From Planctomycetota bacterium (GTDB lineage: Bacteria > Planctomycetota > UBA1135 > GCA-002748355): a stretch of 64,000 bases of DNA. The notes beneath the pieces are model-generated. The model ran no database searches. It was not told where the DNA came from and saw only the letters and a program-made list of their open reading frames with translations. Both the position numbers and the translations under genes were made by a program. Positions 48,980 through 58,838 of the stretch are shown here, in pieces (position 1 is the first letter of the stretch; the number at the start of each line of letters is the position of its first letter). The stretch spans positions 1 through 64,000 of the forward strand of contig DROQ01000055.1 of assembly GCA_011321845.1 (NCBI GenBank). The letters run 5' to 3'.

Positions 48980-50823
48980 GTTCCCTGGACGCACAGCTCG
49001 GGGCGCCGGGAAGCGGCCCCGCCCAAACCGGCCCCAGCGGGAGGCAAGGCTTCCGCCGCCTTCTCCCCTACCTCGGAAGACACAAGAAACGGCTCATCCT
49101 TGGCCTCCTCCTGGTCCCCGTCTTCACCCTCGTCCAGCTCTCCATCCCTTGGGTCATTCGAGGCGCCCTCGGGACCCTCGAGGGGATCGGCAAGGGGGAG
49201 GTCGCCCTGGACCAGAGTTACTGGCTCGGGCTCGCCTTCAGCCTCATCGGCCTCTGGGCGGTCTACGGCATCGTCCGGCTCGTTTCCCGCTATCTGATCA
49301 TCGGCCTCTCCCGCCAGATCGAAGAGGAAATGAAGGACGACCTCTTCGACCACCTCCTCCACCTCCCGGTCTCCTTTTTCGACAAGGCCCGCATCGGAGA
49401 CCTGATCTCCCGGGCCAACCAGGACGTCGAACTACTGCGTTTCATGGCGGGACCGGCGCTCTTCTTCGGACTCACCATGATCATCATGGTCCCCCTGGCT
49501 TTTGGAGTCCTGGCCTATCTCTCCCTTCCGCTGGGCATCTTGACCGTGGCGCTCTACTCCCTCGTCGCCCTGGGGCTGATCCGGGTCTTCCCCAAACTGG
49601 CGGTCCTCTCCCGCAAGGTCCAGGACACACAGGGGGACGCCTCGGCGAGGGCCCAGGAGGATTTTTCGGGGATCCGGGTTTTGCAATCCTTCGCGCGGGA
49701 GGAGGCGAGCAAACAGGCCTACGCCAAGGTCGCAACAGACTGCCTCGAAGCCCAGGTGGCCATGGCCAAGACACGGGGTTTTCTGCACGCCCTCTTTATG
49801 AGCAGCGGCAGCCTGGGGCTCCTGGCCCTGGTCGGGGTCGCCCTCGTGGATCCCCTGCCGCCGAGCGACCTCTTTCCGGCCATGCTCTACATCCTCCAGC
49901 TCTCCTGGCCGTTGATGATCATCGGCTGGATCCTCCAGACCTGGCACCGTGCAAAAGCGGCCGCCGACCGACTCGACGAGGTCTTCGAGGTTCCCTTGGA
50001 GGAGTCCCTCCCCCTAGGGAGCGCCCCCGAACCTGATTTTCGACGGCATCCCGCGATCTGCGCGGACCACCTGAGCTTCCGCTACGAAGAGAACGCCCCC
50101 CTCGCCCTCAAGGACCTGGACTTCTGCCTTCCGACCGGGGGAACCTTGGGCCTCGTAGGGCCGATCGGCGCGGGGAAAACCACCTTCATCTCCCTGCTGA
50201 CCCGTCTCTATGACCCTCCCCGGGGCATGCTCTTCGTGGGCGGGGTGGATGTCAGGGACCTGCCCCTCAAGACCCTGAGAAGCCTGGTCTCCCTGGCGCC
50301 CCAGGATCCCTTCTTGTTCAGCGACACGCTCAAGAACAACATCCTCTTCGCGGAGGAAGCGCAATTGTCCACCAGAGGGGGAGACAAGAACCCCCTCCCC
50401 GACGGCCAACGGATCGACCACCTCCTCGAGGAGTCCCGCCTGGGTCGGGACCTGGAGGCTTTTCCGGGGGGGCTGGACCAGGTCATCGGAGAGAGGGGCG
50501 TCACCCTTTCGGGCGGCCAGAAGCAGCGCACCTCCCTCGCGCGCGCCCTCGCTCCGAGGCGCCCCATCCTGGTCCTGGACGACACTCTTTCCGCGGTCGA
50601 CCACGAGACCGAAAAGCACATTCTCGAGAGCCTCAACCAGCGGGACCAGGCCCAGACCCGGATCTTCGTCGCCCATCGCCTCGAAGCCGTGCGCGGGGCC
50701 GACCTCATCCTGGTCCTGGACAAGGGAGAGGTCATCGAGCAAGGCACCCACGAAGAACTGCTCGCCCAGAACGGCTGGTACGCCCGGACCTGGCGGCAAC
50801 AGCAGGAGGAGGCAGAAGCATGA
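48976..50823 (+). CDS. ABC exporter subunit (TM domain plus NBD), non-canonical Walker B side
   Basis: GTG start in a GTGA overlap; Walker A GPIGAGKTT; signature LSGGQKQ; Walker B PILVLDDTLSAVD (Glu replaced by Asp). Confidence 0.9.
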   Translation: MSSLDAQLGAPGSGPAQTGPSGRQGFRRLLPYLGRHKKRLILGLLLVPVFTLVQLSIPWVIRGALGTLEGIGKGEVALDQSYWLGLAFSLIGLWAVYGIVRLVSRYLIIGLSRQIEEEMKDDLFDHLLHLPVSFFDKARIGDLISRANQDVELLRFMAGPALFFGLTMIIMVPLAFGVLAYLSLPLGILTVALYSLVALGLIRVFPKLAVLSRKVQDTQGDASARAQEDFSGIRVLQSFAREEASKQAYAKVATDCLEAQVAMAKTRGFLHALFMSSGSLGLLALVGVALVDPLPPSDLFPAMLYILQLSWPLMIIGWILQTWHRAKAAADRLDEVFEVPLEESLPLGSAPEPDFRRHPAICADHLSFRYEENAPLALKDLDFCLPTGGTLGLVGPIGAGKTTFISLLTRLYDPPRGMLFVGGVDVRDLPLKTLRSLVSLAPQDPFLFSDTLKNNILFAEEAQLSTRGGDKNPLPDGQRIDHLLEESRLGRDLEAFPGGLDQVIGERGVTLSGGQKQRTSLARALAPRRPILVLDDTLSAVDHETEKHILESLNQRDQAQTRIFVAHRLEAVRGADLILVLDKGEVIEQGTHEELLAQNGWYARTWRQQQEEAEA

Positions 50824-52604
50824 GTCTGGACTTTGAACAGGAAGAGGAAGAGAAACTCTCCCTCAAGCTGAGTCGGGACCACGCGAAGCGCCTCTGGGGA
50901 TATCTCAGGCCGCACCTCCGGCTCTTCGTGCTCGCCGTCCTCACTCTCCTGGTCCTCTTCGGTCTCGAACTCCTGGGGCCCTGGATCCTCCGGAAGGCCA
51001 TCGACGGACCTCTGCGCAAGGCCTTCGAGATGGGTTACGCGGAGATTCCCGCCCTCATGCCCTGGCTGCTGGCTTTCATCGGGGTCAGCGCGCTGCGCTT
51101 CCTCGGCAACACCCTCGAGATTTGGATGGCCTCCCTGGCGGGCCAGCGGGTCGTAAGGGATCTTCGGGTGGAACTCTTCGGCCACATCCTCAACCTCTCC
51201 CCCGACTACTTCGACCGGACCGCCACAGGCCGTCTGGTCACCAGGATCAGCTCCGACTGCGAGAACCTCAGCGAACTCTTCACTACCGGGGTCATCGTCA
51301 CCATCGTGGATGTCCTCAAGATCCTGGGCTTCTTCGCGGCCTGCCTCTACCTCAGCCCCAGGCTCACGATCATCATTCTGGCCGCGGGACCGGTCTTCCT
51401 GGTGGCCTCGGTCTGGTTCCAGAACCGTGCCAAGCTCCAGTACCGCAAGGTCCGCGGCCTGATGTCCCGGCAGACGGCCTGGTTCGCCGAAGCCGTCCAG
51501 GGGATCCGGATCGCCAAGATCTTCGGCCAAGAGGACTTCGTCCTGGGCAAGTACAAGGACCTCACAGCCCGGACCAAGCGGTCCTGGTTCAAGACCATCC
51601 TCCTCTTCGGGACCTTCTTCTCCTTCGTCGATTTCGCGGCTGGGAGCATGCAGGCAGGCATCCTCTGGTCGGCGGGGCCGGAGTTGGACGAGGGAGCCCT
51701 GGCCTGGGGGGCCTTCATCCAGTTCTGGCTCTATTTTGGTTACATGCTCCAGCCAGTTCGCTCCCTGGGGGAAAAATACAACGTCATCCAGTCCGCCTTC
51801 GCCTCGGCCGAGCGCATCTTCCACATCCTGGACGAGAAACCTTCGCTGCCTGAGCCGGCCAACCCCCTCCCCATCCCCAAGGACAAGAGCGACATCCGCT
51901 TCGAACATGTCTCCTTCTCCTACAAGGAGGGGGTCCCCGTTCTCCGGGATCTGAGTTTCCACATCCCGAGCGGGGCGCGTTACGCGGTCGTGGGCCCGAC
52001 CGGCGCGGGCAAGACGACCCTCATCCAACTCATCGCGAGGTTCCGGGACCCCACCGAGGGGCGCATCCTCATCGGAGGCCAGGACATCCGTCGACTCGAC
52101 CTCCGGGCCCACCGCAGAAGGATCGGCATCGTCCTCCAGGACGTTTTTCTCTTCGCCAGCAACATCCTCGAGAACGTGCGGCTCTGGGACGAGTCCATCT
52201 CGGAGGAAGCCGTGGTCGAGGCCCTCCAGGCCGTGCAGGCCTACGACCTGGTGGAGCGGGCGGGAGGACTCTACGCCCCCGTCAACGAGCGAGGGATCAC
52301 TCTCTCACAGGGGGAGCGGCAGCTTCTGGCCTTCGCCCGCGCCCTGGTCCACGACCCCCAAATCCTGATTCTCGATGAGGCCACCGCCAACATCGACTCC
52401 CAGACCGAGCGCAGGATCCAGGCGGCTATGGAGCGCGTCATGCGTGGGCGCACCACGGTCATCATCGCCCACCGCCTCTCCACGATTCGGGAGGCGGATT
52501 GCATCCTGGTCCTGGAGCATGGGCGGCTCGTGGAAAGGGGCACCCACGAACAACTCATGGAGAGGCAGGGACTCTACGCCCAACTCACTGAAGCGGGAGC
52601 CTGA
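50820..52604 (+). CDS. ABC exporter subunit (TM domain plus NBD), canonical Walker B
   Basis: Walker A GPTGAGKTT; signature LSQGERQ; Walker B ILILDEATANID; ATGA overlap with the upstream subunit. Confidence 0.92.
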   Translation: MSLDFEQEEEEKLSLKLSRDHAKRLWGYLRPHLRLFVLAVLTLLVLFGLELLGPWILRKAIDGPLRKAFEMGYAEIPALMPWLLAFIGVSALRFLGNTLEIWMASLAGQRVVRDLRVELFGHILNLSPDYFDRTATGRLVTRISSDCENLSELFTTGVIVTIVDVLKILGFFAACLYLSPRLTIIILAAGPVFLVASVWFQNRAKLQYRKVRGLMSRQTAWFAEAVQGIRIAKIFGQEDFVLGKYKDLTARTKRSWFKTILLFGTFFSFVDFAAGSMQAGILWSAGPELDEGALAWGAFIQFWLYFGYMLQPVRSLGEKYNVIQSAFASAERIFHILDEKPSLPEPANPLPIPKDKSDIRFEHVSFSYKEGVPVLRDLSFHIPSGARYAVVGPTGAGKTTLIQLIARFRDPTEGRILIGGQDIRRLDLRAHRRRIGIVLQDVFLFASNILENVRLWDESISEEAVVEALQAVQAYDLVERAGGLYAPVNERGITLSQGERQLLAFARALVHDPQILILDEATANIDSQTERRIQAAMERVMRGRTTVIIAHRLSTIREADCILVLEHGRLVERGTHEQLMERQGLYAQLTEAGA

Positions 52605-52640
52605 CTCCGGATCCCGGTCCTGCCCCGATGTTCGCCACCC

Positions 52641-53273
52641 TTAGTTCTCGAAACGCAGGACGTGGAAAGCCTTCTTGATCCAGGGTTTCGCCTTCTTGTA
52701 GTCGTCGTAAAGGAAAACCACGTAGGCGTCGGCCTTGTCGTTGGCATGGAGGGCGAGGACGAACAGGCCCTTCTTCCTGGTGTAATCGGGGTTGGGAACC
52801 TCTGCCGCCGCTGAGGCCCAATCCGCGCGGAAGGAAGCCAGAGCCTCCTTGGCGAACTGCTTCTTGGCCTCCACCCCATGGCCCGAGATCCGCTGCAGGA
52901 TGGTCTGGTACATCATCGAGAAGATGTGGTTGGGCTCGGGGGCCGCGGAATGGGGGTCCCTGTATTCGATTCGGATCTGCTTGAGTGGGCGCAGGGAGAG
53001 CCGAACCTCCAAACCAGAAGCCCTGTGATAGAGACTCCACTCATAGGGGAGCAGCTCGTTGCTCCGAGGCGCGACCTCCTCGAAACCTTGGGGAAGAGTG
53101 TAGACCATGCGGGAGGCGGTGAGGAGTTTCTCGAAAGCCACCCTCGTCTGTTTGGAGGGGGGAACCAGGGGTGGGTTGCCTTCTTCGGCTCGGACATCGC
53201 AACTCCCCAAAGCCAGCATCAAAGCCAGCGAGAAACTCCCCAAACAGGGAATCCCGCGATCTCCCTCTCTCAT
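52641..53273 (-). CDS. Hypothetical lipoprotein
   Basis: MREGDRGIPCLGSFSLALMLALGSCDVRA lipobox-like; start at 53273 gives an ATGA overlap with the upstream gene. Confidence 0.6.
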   Translation of the reverse strand: MREGDRGIPCLGSFSLALMLALGSCDVRAEEGNPPLVPPSKQTRVAFEKLLTASRMVYTLPQGFEEVAPRSNELLPYEWSLYHRASGLEVRLSLRPLKQIRIEYRDPHSAAPEPNHIFSMMYQTILQRISGHGVEAKKQFAKEALASFRADWASAAAEVPNPDYTRKKGLFVLALHANDKADAYVVFLYDDYKKAKPWIKKAFHVLRFEN

Positions 53274-54037
53274 TTCCCCCCCTTCTTCTCCACCTCTCCG
53301 GCCTTCCAGGCAGCAATCGCTTTTTTGGCCATCTCTTGCTGTTTTGGGTCCTTTGTCAGTTCGGCGTATTTCTTCATATCGGCGATCGCATCGCTCCGAC
53401 GACCGAGAGCCCAATAGACAAAAGCCCGGGTCCCATAGGTTTTGGCGATCTCTGGTTCAGCCTTCTCACAAAGATTGTATTCCTTTAAGGCTTCGGCAAA
53501 GGCCTTCTTGCCCGCGAGCATCCTGGCCTTGAGAAAATGGGCGGGATAGAAGAGGGGCTCGAGGGAAATGGCCTTGTCCAAGTCCTTCATTCCGGAGTCA
53601 TAGCGTCCGAATTTAAAATACAAAAAAGCCCGATTGACAAGGAAGCGGGGATCATTGGGGCTCAGCGAGACAGCTTTCTCCCGGTCCGCGAGGGCCTTTG
53701 TGAACTCCTTCCGTTCCACCAGGATGGAGGCACGAGCATCATAGAATTCCGGGCGATCGGGATACTTTTCGATTCCCATCGCCAGGTGCAGCAAAGCATC
53801 GTCGAACTTCTTGGCGTTGAAATACCGCATCGCGATTTCGAAGAGCGTCTCGGCCGACAAAGCCCCATGCACCGAAGGGTCCCCCACCTCCGGGTGCTTT
53901 GCCTGCGCCTTCTTTTCGGTGCCTTTTTGAGCCGTCGGCCTGGATCGGGCACCCGAGGTCTTGGCCTGGGCGGCCCCGGGTCCCTGGCCGCAGGAACCCA
54001 GCGCAAGGAGGAGTGGAAGGAAAAGGAGCTGCTTCAT
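53270..54037 (-). CDS. TPR lipoprotein
   Basis: MKQLLFLPLLLALGSCGQG lipobox; TPR-like repeats (ALLHLAMGIEKYPDRPEFYDARASILVERKEFTKALADREKAVSLSPNDPRFLVNRAFLYFKFGRYDSGMKDLDKAISLEP). Confidence 0.8.
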   Translation of the reverse strand: MKQLLFLPLLLALGSCGQGPGAAQAKTSGARSRPTAQKGTEKKAQAKHPEVGDPSVHGALSAETLFEIAMRYFNAKKFDDALLHLAMGIEKYPDRPEFYDARASILVERKEFTKALADREKAVSLSPNDPRFLVNRAFLYFKFGRYDSGMKDLDKAISLEPLFYPAHFLKARMLAGKKAFAEALKEYNLCEKAEPEIAKTYGTRAFVYWALGRRSDAIADMKKYAELTKDPKQQEMAKKAIAAWKAGEVEKKGGK

Positions 54038-54076
54038 AGGATCCAGCATATCCCCGAGAACCGAGGAGAAGAGATA

Positions 54077-54154
54077 AAAGGGGAGCCGGACAGGGGCTTC
54101 GATGTGCCGCCATCCGGCTCTCTTTTTTGCCCGGAATCACCAGGTTCCGGGCAA
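54077..54154 (-). terminator. Double hairpin downstream of the cytochrome gene, second hairpin followed by a T-containing stretch
   Basis: 10-bp stem TTGCCCGGAA/TTCCGGGCAA (54127-54136/54145-54154) just after the stop; then 8-bp stem GAGCCGGA/TCCGGCTC (54083-54090/54113-54120) followed on the minus strand by CCCCTTTT. Confidence 0.6.
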
Positions 54155-54158
54155 GCAA

Positions 54159-56684
54159 TCATTTACCAGCCTTTTTCTTTTCGAAGTAGGCCTTGAGCAC
54201 ATTGTTCATGAGTTCGATGTGCTGTTCATCGGTGAGCTGACCGGGAGTGGAGACTTTGCCCCAGAGTTCCTCGTTGGTCATCTCACGGTGGCAACCCATA
54301 CAAAGTCCCGTCCTCTTCATCCCCTTCCGCATCTTCTCGGTCAGTGCGCGAGAGAGGGGCCAGTGGGTTCCGACGGTCTGCACCTGGTTCCCATCCTTGT
54401 CAATAATGGTGGAAAGGTCGAAGGTCAGGCCGGGGACCTTCTGGATCTGGATCGAGTACTTCTTGGGAATCGGTTTCCCAGTCTTTTGATCGATCAGATC
54501 TTCGACGATCTCCTCGGCATAGCGATGCTGGAAGACCCCGCCCGAGATCCCATACCCCATGGCCTTGGGATTGTTGTGGCAGCTTTCGCAGGTTCTGGCC
54601 TTCCGCTGGGCGGAGTGGGGCTGGACGGGAGCCATGTCGATCCCGAGAGGAACCCGGCTCTGTCCCAGCTCCCTGGCTTCGTCTTCGGACCGGGCGATCT
54701 GGTTGTGGGTCCTCGTCTTTCCGTCCCTGCCGATCACGGTGACAATCACCTGGCAGCCGGGCATGAGAGGCGTCACACGACCCTCGCCATTGATCCCGAG
54801 CACAGGCTCCTCCCAGCGCAGGTAGGAGCGGGTTTCGAAGCACTTGCCGGGGCTCTTGATCCCCGGAGTCCCCAAGGAGGACTCAGCCGTCTGTCCATTG
54901 GAGAAGCGCTTGCTTCCCGAGGCGATCCAGTCCACGTCGCTGTAAGGCTTGCCGCTGGGGTCCTTGCCATAGTTGACCGCCACATGGCAGCCGTAGCACT
55001 GGGGAACCCAGGAGGAATGGCAAGCATAGCATTCGAGGCTCTCGTTGTGCTTTTTGACCTTGGACATGGCCACCTTGGCGTCCGGGCTCTTCCAGCTGTT
55101 GTCCAGGTTGATCTGCTTGAGGACCGGGACCTCGAAGTCGTTCCCGGTGGCCGAGTGGAGGATGACCTTGTTGCCATCTTTGACCACATTCCCAAAGGGG
55201 TTGCCGCGTGCCGTAAGCAGGTAGCCGTCCTTCTTGTCATATTTGGTGGCAAAAGCGACGGTCTCGGGGAGAGCTTCGTCCGCGAGCCCCCTGCCCTTGG
55301 TCCCGATGTCCTTTTGGAACTCCTCGCCATAGCCCACGGGCAATTCCCAGGGGAACTTGTCAGGGGTGCCATGGCAGTCCTGGCATTCGATCTCCACCTG
55401 CGCGAGGGTGGTCCCGAAGATGTTTCCATCCCCGTGCATGTCGATCGTGGTGTGGCAGTCCTGGCAGAGCATCCCCCCCTTGGGATTGCCCGGTCGGCTC
55501 TGGATCTGGTGATGCAGATCGTCCGAGATGAACAGATACTTCTTGGTGTGGAGCTTGGGCTGTTTCTTGCCCTGGGGGGAGAAGGGGCTCCCATAGGGGA
55601 ACTCCATCAGACCCTGGTAGGTCACACCGATGCGCTTGCCACGGTTGTGACAAGAGTTGCAGGTCTCCACGGGGATCCCGTTCCCCGCCTGCCTTGTTCC
55701 ATGGAGGCGATGGGTCAGGAGATGCCCGGGCTCGTCCTTTTTGATCGTGGGGTCCTTGCCCTCGTAGAAACCGTTGTTGCTGTAGAGCATGTGGCAGGCC
55801 GAGCAGCCCATCCCGCGGTAGTCCCCGCGTTTTTCCCGTCCCCTGACAGCGACGTGGCATCTCTGGCACTGCTGCCTCTGGTAGGTGAACCCGGCAAGTT
55901 TCGGATCCTTCTCGATTTCTTCCACGCTGGGCTGGGGCACCTGCTTGAGTTCCGTGGGGAACTGGTCGGGATGGTCCGCGATCATCCTGGCCATATAAGC
56001 CTTGTAGGTGTCGGTCCCTACGATGGGTTCTCTGCCATCCTCGTCCTTGATGTCGTAGTTGCCCCAGGGAACTTTGTGGTTCTGCACCTCGGGAATCCCC
56101 CAGGTATGGAGGTTGCCCTGGATCTTGCCGGCTTCGGTGTTCATCAGGGCTTTGGACAGGCGCGCGACATAGCCTGGGTGGCACTGTCCACAGGTGTTGT
56201 TGGCGATCCAGATGCTTCCTGGGTCGGGATAGAACTCCTTGGGACCAGCGGGGGACATGTTTTTGGGAACTCCCTTGTGAGCCTCTTCGGCCGTCGTCGC
56301 CTTGGGATTTCCCCCGTGGCAGACCACGCAACCCGCGGGGTCGCCGTAGACGGCTCCCATCCCCTCGATCTGGGTCATCATCAGGCTTCCCTTCTCGCGA
56401 ATCGAGGCCAGCCCCTCGTGGCAGCTGAGACAACCCTTTTCCTCGGCGAGGGCCTTGGTGGTTGTCCTGAGGTTAGCGGCGGGACTGGAGTTGTTCCCCG
56501 TCCCGGAAGTGTTCCCTCCAAGGGAGGGCATGGTTGCGTTTGCAGGGTTGTGATAGGGCTTGGCAGCCTTGCTTTTTCCCGCTCCGGCCTTGTCCTCTTT
56601 CCCGCAGGCGGGAAGGAGGACGAGGCTCATCAGGGCGGCAAAGGTTGACATGCCTATCAAGAGCTTGCGACCTCGATTCAGCAT
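54159..56684 (-). CDS. Multiheme c-type cytochrome lipoprotein with 12 CXXCH motifs
   Basis: Lipobox-like LVLLPACGKE; CLSCH, CVVCH, CGQCH, CQRCH, CSACH, CNSCH, CQDCH, CQDCH, CYACH, CYGCH, CESCH, CMGCH counted in the translation. Confidence 0.92.
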   Translation of the reverse strand: MLNRGRKLLIGMSTFAALMSLVLLPACGKEDKAGAGKSKAAKPYHNPANATMPSLGGNTSGTGNNSSPAANLRTTTKALAEEKGCLSCHEGLASIREKGSLMMTQIEGMGAVYGDPAGCVVCHGGNPKATTAEEAHKGVPKNMSPAGPKEFYPDPGSIWIANNTCGQCHPGYVARLSKALMNTEAGKIQGNLHTWGIPEVQNHKVPWGNYDIKDEDGREPIVGTDTYKAYMARMIADHPDQFPTELKQVPQPSVEEIEKDPKLAGFTYQRQQCQRCHVAVRGREKRGDYRGMGCSACHMLYSNNGFYEGKDPTIKKDEPGHLLTHRLHGTRQAGNGIPVETCNSCHNRGKRIGVTYQGLMEFPYGSPFSPQGKKQPKLHTKKYLFISDDLHHQIQSRPGNPKGGMLCQDCHTTIDMHGDGNIFGTTLAQVEIECQDCHGTPDKFPWELPVGYGEEFQKDIGTKGRGLADEALPETVAFATKYDKKDGYLLTARGNPFGNVVKDGNKVILHSATGNDFEVPVLKQINLDNSWKSPDAKVAMSKVKKHNESLECYACHSSWVPQCYGCHVAVNYGKDPSGKPYSDVDWIASGSKRFSNGQTAESSLGTPGIKSPGKCFETRSYLRWEEPVLGINGEGRVTPLMPGCQVIVTVIGRDGKTRTHNQIARSEDEARELGQSRVPLGIDMAPVQPHSAQRKARTCESCHNNPKAMGYGISGGVFQHRYAEEIVEDLIDQKTGKPIPKKYSIQIQKVPGLTFDLSTIIDKDGNQVQTVGTHWPLSRALTEKMRKGMKRTGLCMGCHREMTNEELWGKVSTPGQLTDEQHIELMNNVLKAYFEKKKAGK

Positions 56685-56717
56685 TTTGGAACCACCTTAT
56701 GTTTGGAGTAGAGATCC

Positions 56718-57872
56718 TCAGAATTTGAAGGTGAAGTCCGCGCGGAAACGCCAGCGCAGATCATCGTTGGCCGAGGTGGACCCGTCTTCGAGAGAGACCG
56801 CGCTGCCCCAGAGATGCATCCCCAGGTTCTTCATGAGGCCTTTCTTCCAACCGAAGACATGGCCCGTGAAATTGGTCGCCAGGAGGAAATCGTCCTGAAC
56901 CAGGGGGGAGTAGACAGAGTCCTGCCCGACCACCATGTACTGGTAGTAGAACTTGCCAAGAGGCTTTTTGGGGGAGCCATAGGCAATGCCCAGGGCCCAG
57001 CCGGTGTCGTCCACCGAATCCGCGGCGTCGGTGTTCAGGAAGAACTCGAGCCCCACGGTGAGAGGGTTCTCCATCCCGGTGTAGGTGAAGGAGAAGATGG
57101 GGTGGATCAGGGTGAACCTGGAGCTGAAGTCGTTGGGAGTCCCGCCGGTTGTGGCGTTGCCCCGGTTGGCGGAGACAAGCGCGGTGCTTCCGTCAGGGGA
57201 CTGGTCCCCGAAGTAATAGAAGGCCAGGGAGGCCGCACCCTTCATCTCGTCGTTGAATTGGAGATCGGCAGCAGCTTCGGCAAAGAATGCCGTGGCATCT
57301 TCGGCGCCGGACTGCTCGAGGACCATGTATTCCCCCGCGATGAAGCGGTAGTTGGTGATCACCGAATCCTCGACCTTGCCGGAATACACGCCCGCAATCC
57401 CCTCCGGGTTCAGGTCGGCGTCGAAGACCAACTCCCCATAGACCGGGTTCCTCTTGGCGGGATGCCCGAACTTGCCGGCGACCAGGGTAAACCCTTTGAC
57501 CTGTTCAGGAGAATAGGTGACGTAGAGGCGGGAAAGGTTGAATTCGAAGTTGTTGAAGCCTCCCCCGAGATCCTGGTAGGGGCTGGTCGGGGTATTGGGG
57601 TTTCCCGTCCGGACCCGGGCATGCAGCCCGATCTGCTCATTGAACTCGTGGTCCAGGTTCAAACGAAACCGCATCCGCTGACGATGGCGATCTCTCTGGC
57701 CGGGGACCTTGAAGTTGGATTCCCAGCGGAGCCGAAGATCGCCGGAGAACTTGAGGGGGGACTTCGTCTCTTCCTTGGGAGCCTTGGCCTGTCCCATGGC
57801 CTGGCCGCCAAGACCGAGCATTGCAACAACCAAGCCCCACTGGGACCATCGAGAAAAGGTGGTGTAGTTCAT
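56718..57872 (-). CDS. Putative outer-membrane porin
   Basis: Signal peptide, GGAGG 5 nt before ATG; alternating amphipathic strands (LRLRWESNF, QRMRFRLNLDHEF, IGLHARVRTG, NFEFNLSRLYVTYS); C-terminal aromatic RWRFRADFTFKF. Confidence 0.75.
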   Translation of the reverse strand: MNYTTFSRWSQWGLVVAMLGLGGQAMGQAKAPKEETKSPLKFSGDLRLRWESNFKVPGQRDRHRQRMRFRLNLDHEFNEQIGLHARVRTGNPNTPTSPYQDLGGGFNNFEFNLSRLYVTYSPEQVKGFTLVAGKFGHPAKRNPVYGELVFDADLNPEGIAGVYSGKVEDSVITNYRFIAGEYMVLEQSGAEDATAFFAEAAADLQFNDEMKGAASLAFYYFGDQSPDGSTALVSANRGNATTGGTPNDFSSRFTLIHPIFSFTYTGMENPLTVGLEFFLNTDAADSVDDTGWALGIAYGSPKKPLGKFYYQYMVVGQDSVYSPLVQDDFLLATNFTGHVFGWKKGLMKNLGMHLWGSAVSLEDGSTSANDDLRWRFRADFTFKF

Positions 57873-58078
57873 GCCATCCTCCACAAAAAATGTTGGCAAG
57901 AGATCCGGGGCCCCTCAAAAACCGGAAGCGCCCAGCAAAGACAACAAGTCGAACAATAGAACCGTGGGATCCTAACCAAGCTGAGACCCCGTCCCGAATG
58001 CCAAGATCTTTCGCAGCTAGGGCCTTTTGTCGCAGCTCTCCAGGGGACCCACCCTTCCAAGGACCCTTGTCATGGGGA

Positions 58079-58738
58079 TCACAGGAAACGCAACCGGGGT
58101 CCCCCCTCGGGATCCACGATGCGCGCTTCCCCCTCCAGCCGCTCCAAAAAATCGAGGGTGAAGAGTGCTGTGAGTCCCCAGAGCGGGTGACCCTGGTGAT
58201 GGAAAAAGGGCATGCGCCGCTGGAAGGGAGGCGGCGGGAGCGTTTTCCACACCCAGTTTCCAGGCTCCCGAAGAGAAGAGATGGGGATCTCCAACAGGGC
58301 GGCAACCTCTGCCGGGTCCAAAACAGGCTCGAACCTGGATGGATCCACCCGCCCGACGAGAACATGCACCCAAAAATCGGCAATACTCCTCATGGGAGAG
58401 AGGGCACCGAGAACACGGACCGTTTCGGGCAAAATGCCCACCTCCTCCTGGGCTTCCCTCAGGGCGCAGGTCAAGGGATCCTCCCCCGCTTCCCGGGCAC
58501 CCCCTGGAAAACTGACTTCCCCGCTGTGCGTGCGCAAACTGGGCTGCCGAAGCGTGTAAAGGAGGACATCCCCCTCCTCTCGGCGGAGAATCGGGGCCAG
58601 GACCGCCGCCTCCCGCAGTCCGGGACGGCCTCCCCACTCTCTCGGCAGTTCCGAAAGCCGCCGTTGGAATCTCTCGTCATCCACAAACACGGAGCGGAGG
58701 ATACCCCGGACATTGCGGAAAAGAGGACATGCAGGCAT
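58079..58738 (-). CDS. NUDIX hydrolase, CoA pyrophosphatase-like (NudL-type)
   Basis: LRQPSLRTHSGEVSFPGGAREAGEDPLTCALREAQEEVGI matches the NudL-type motif plus Nudix box. Confidence 0.9.
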   Translation of the reverse strand: MPACPLFRNVRGILRSVFVDDERFQRRLSELPREWGGRPGLREAAVLAPILRREEGDVLLYTLRQPSLRTHSGEVSFPGGAREAGEDPLTCALREAQEEVGILPETVRVLGALSPMRSIADFWVHVLVGRVDPSRFEPVLDPAEVAALLEIPISSLREPGNWVWKTLPPPPFQRRMPFFHHQGHPLWGLTALFTLDFLERLEGEARIVDPEGGPRLRFL

Positions 58739-58838
58739 AGTGTTGGGCCTTTTTTTCCACTCTCCCTCGGCCGAAGAGGGAGAAGAGAAGGCGCCAGGTC
58801 CCTCGATTCATGGCTCCGGGCAAGGAAAGTAAACGGTT

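Noticed and set aside
49432-52112. Long minus-strand ORFs over the ABC exporter genes (e.g. 50208..52112, 49432..49947)
   Set aside because: Antisense to genes with Walker A/B and signature motifs.
54102-56648. 848-aa plus-strand ORF
   Set aside because: Antisense to the cytochrome with 12 CXXCH motifs.
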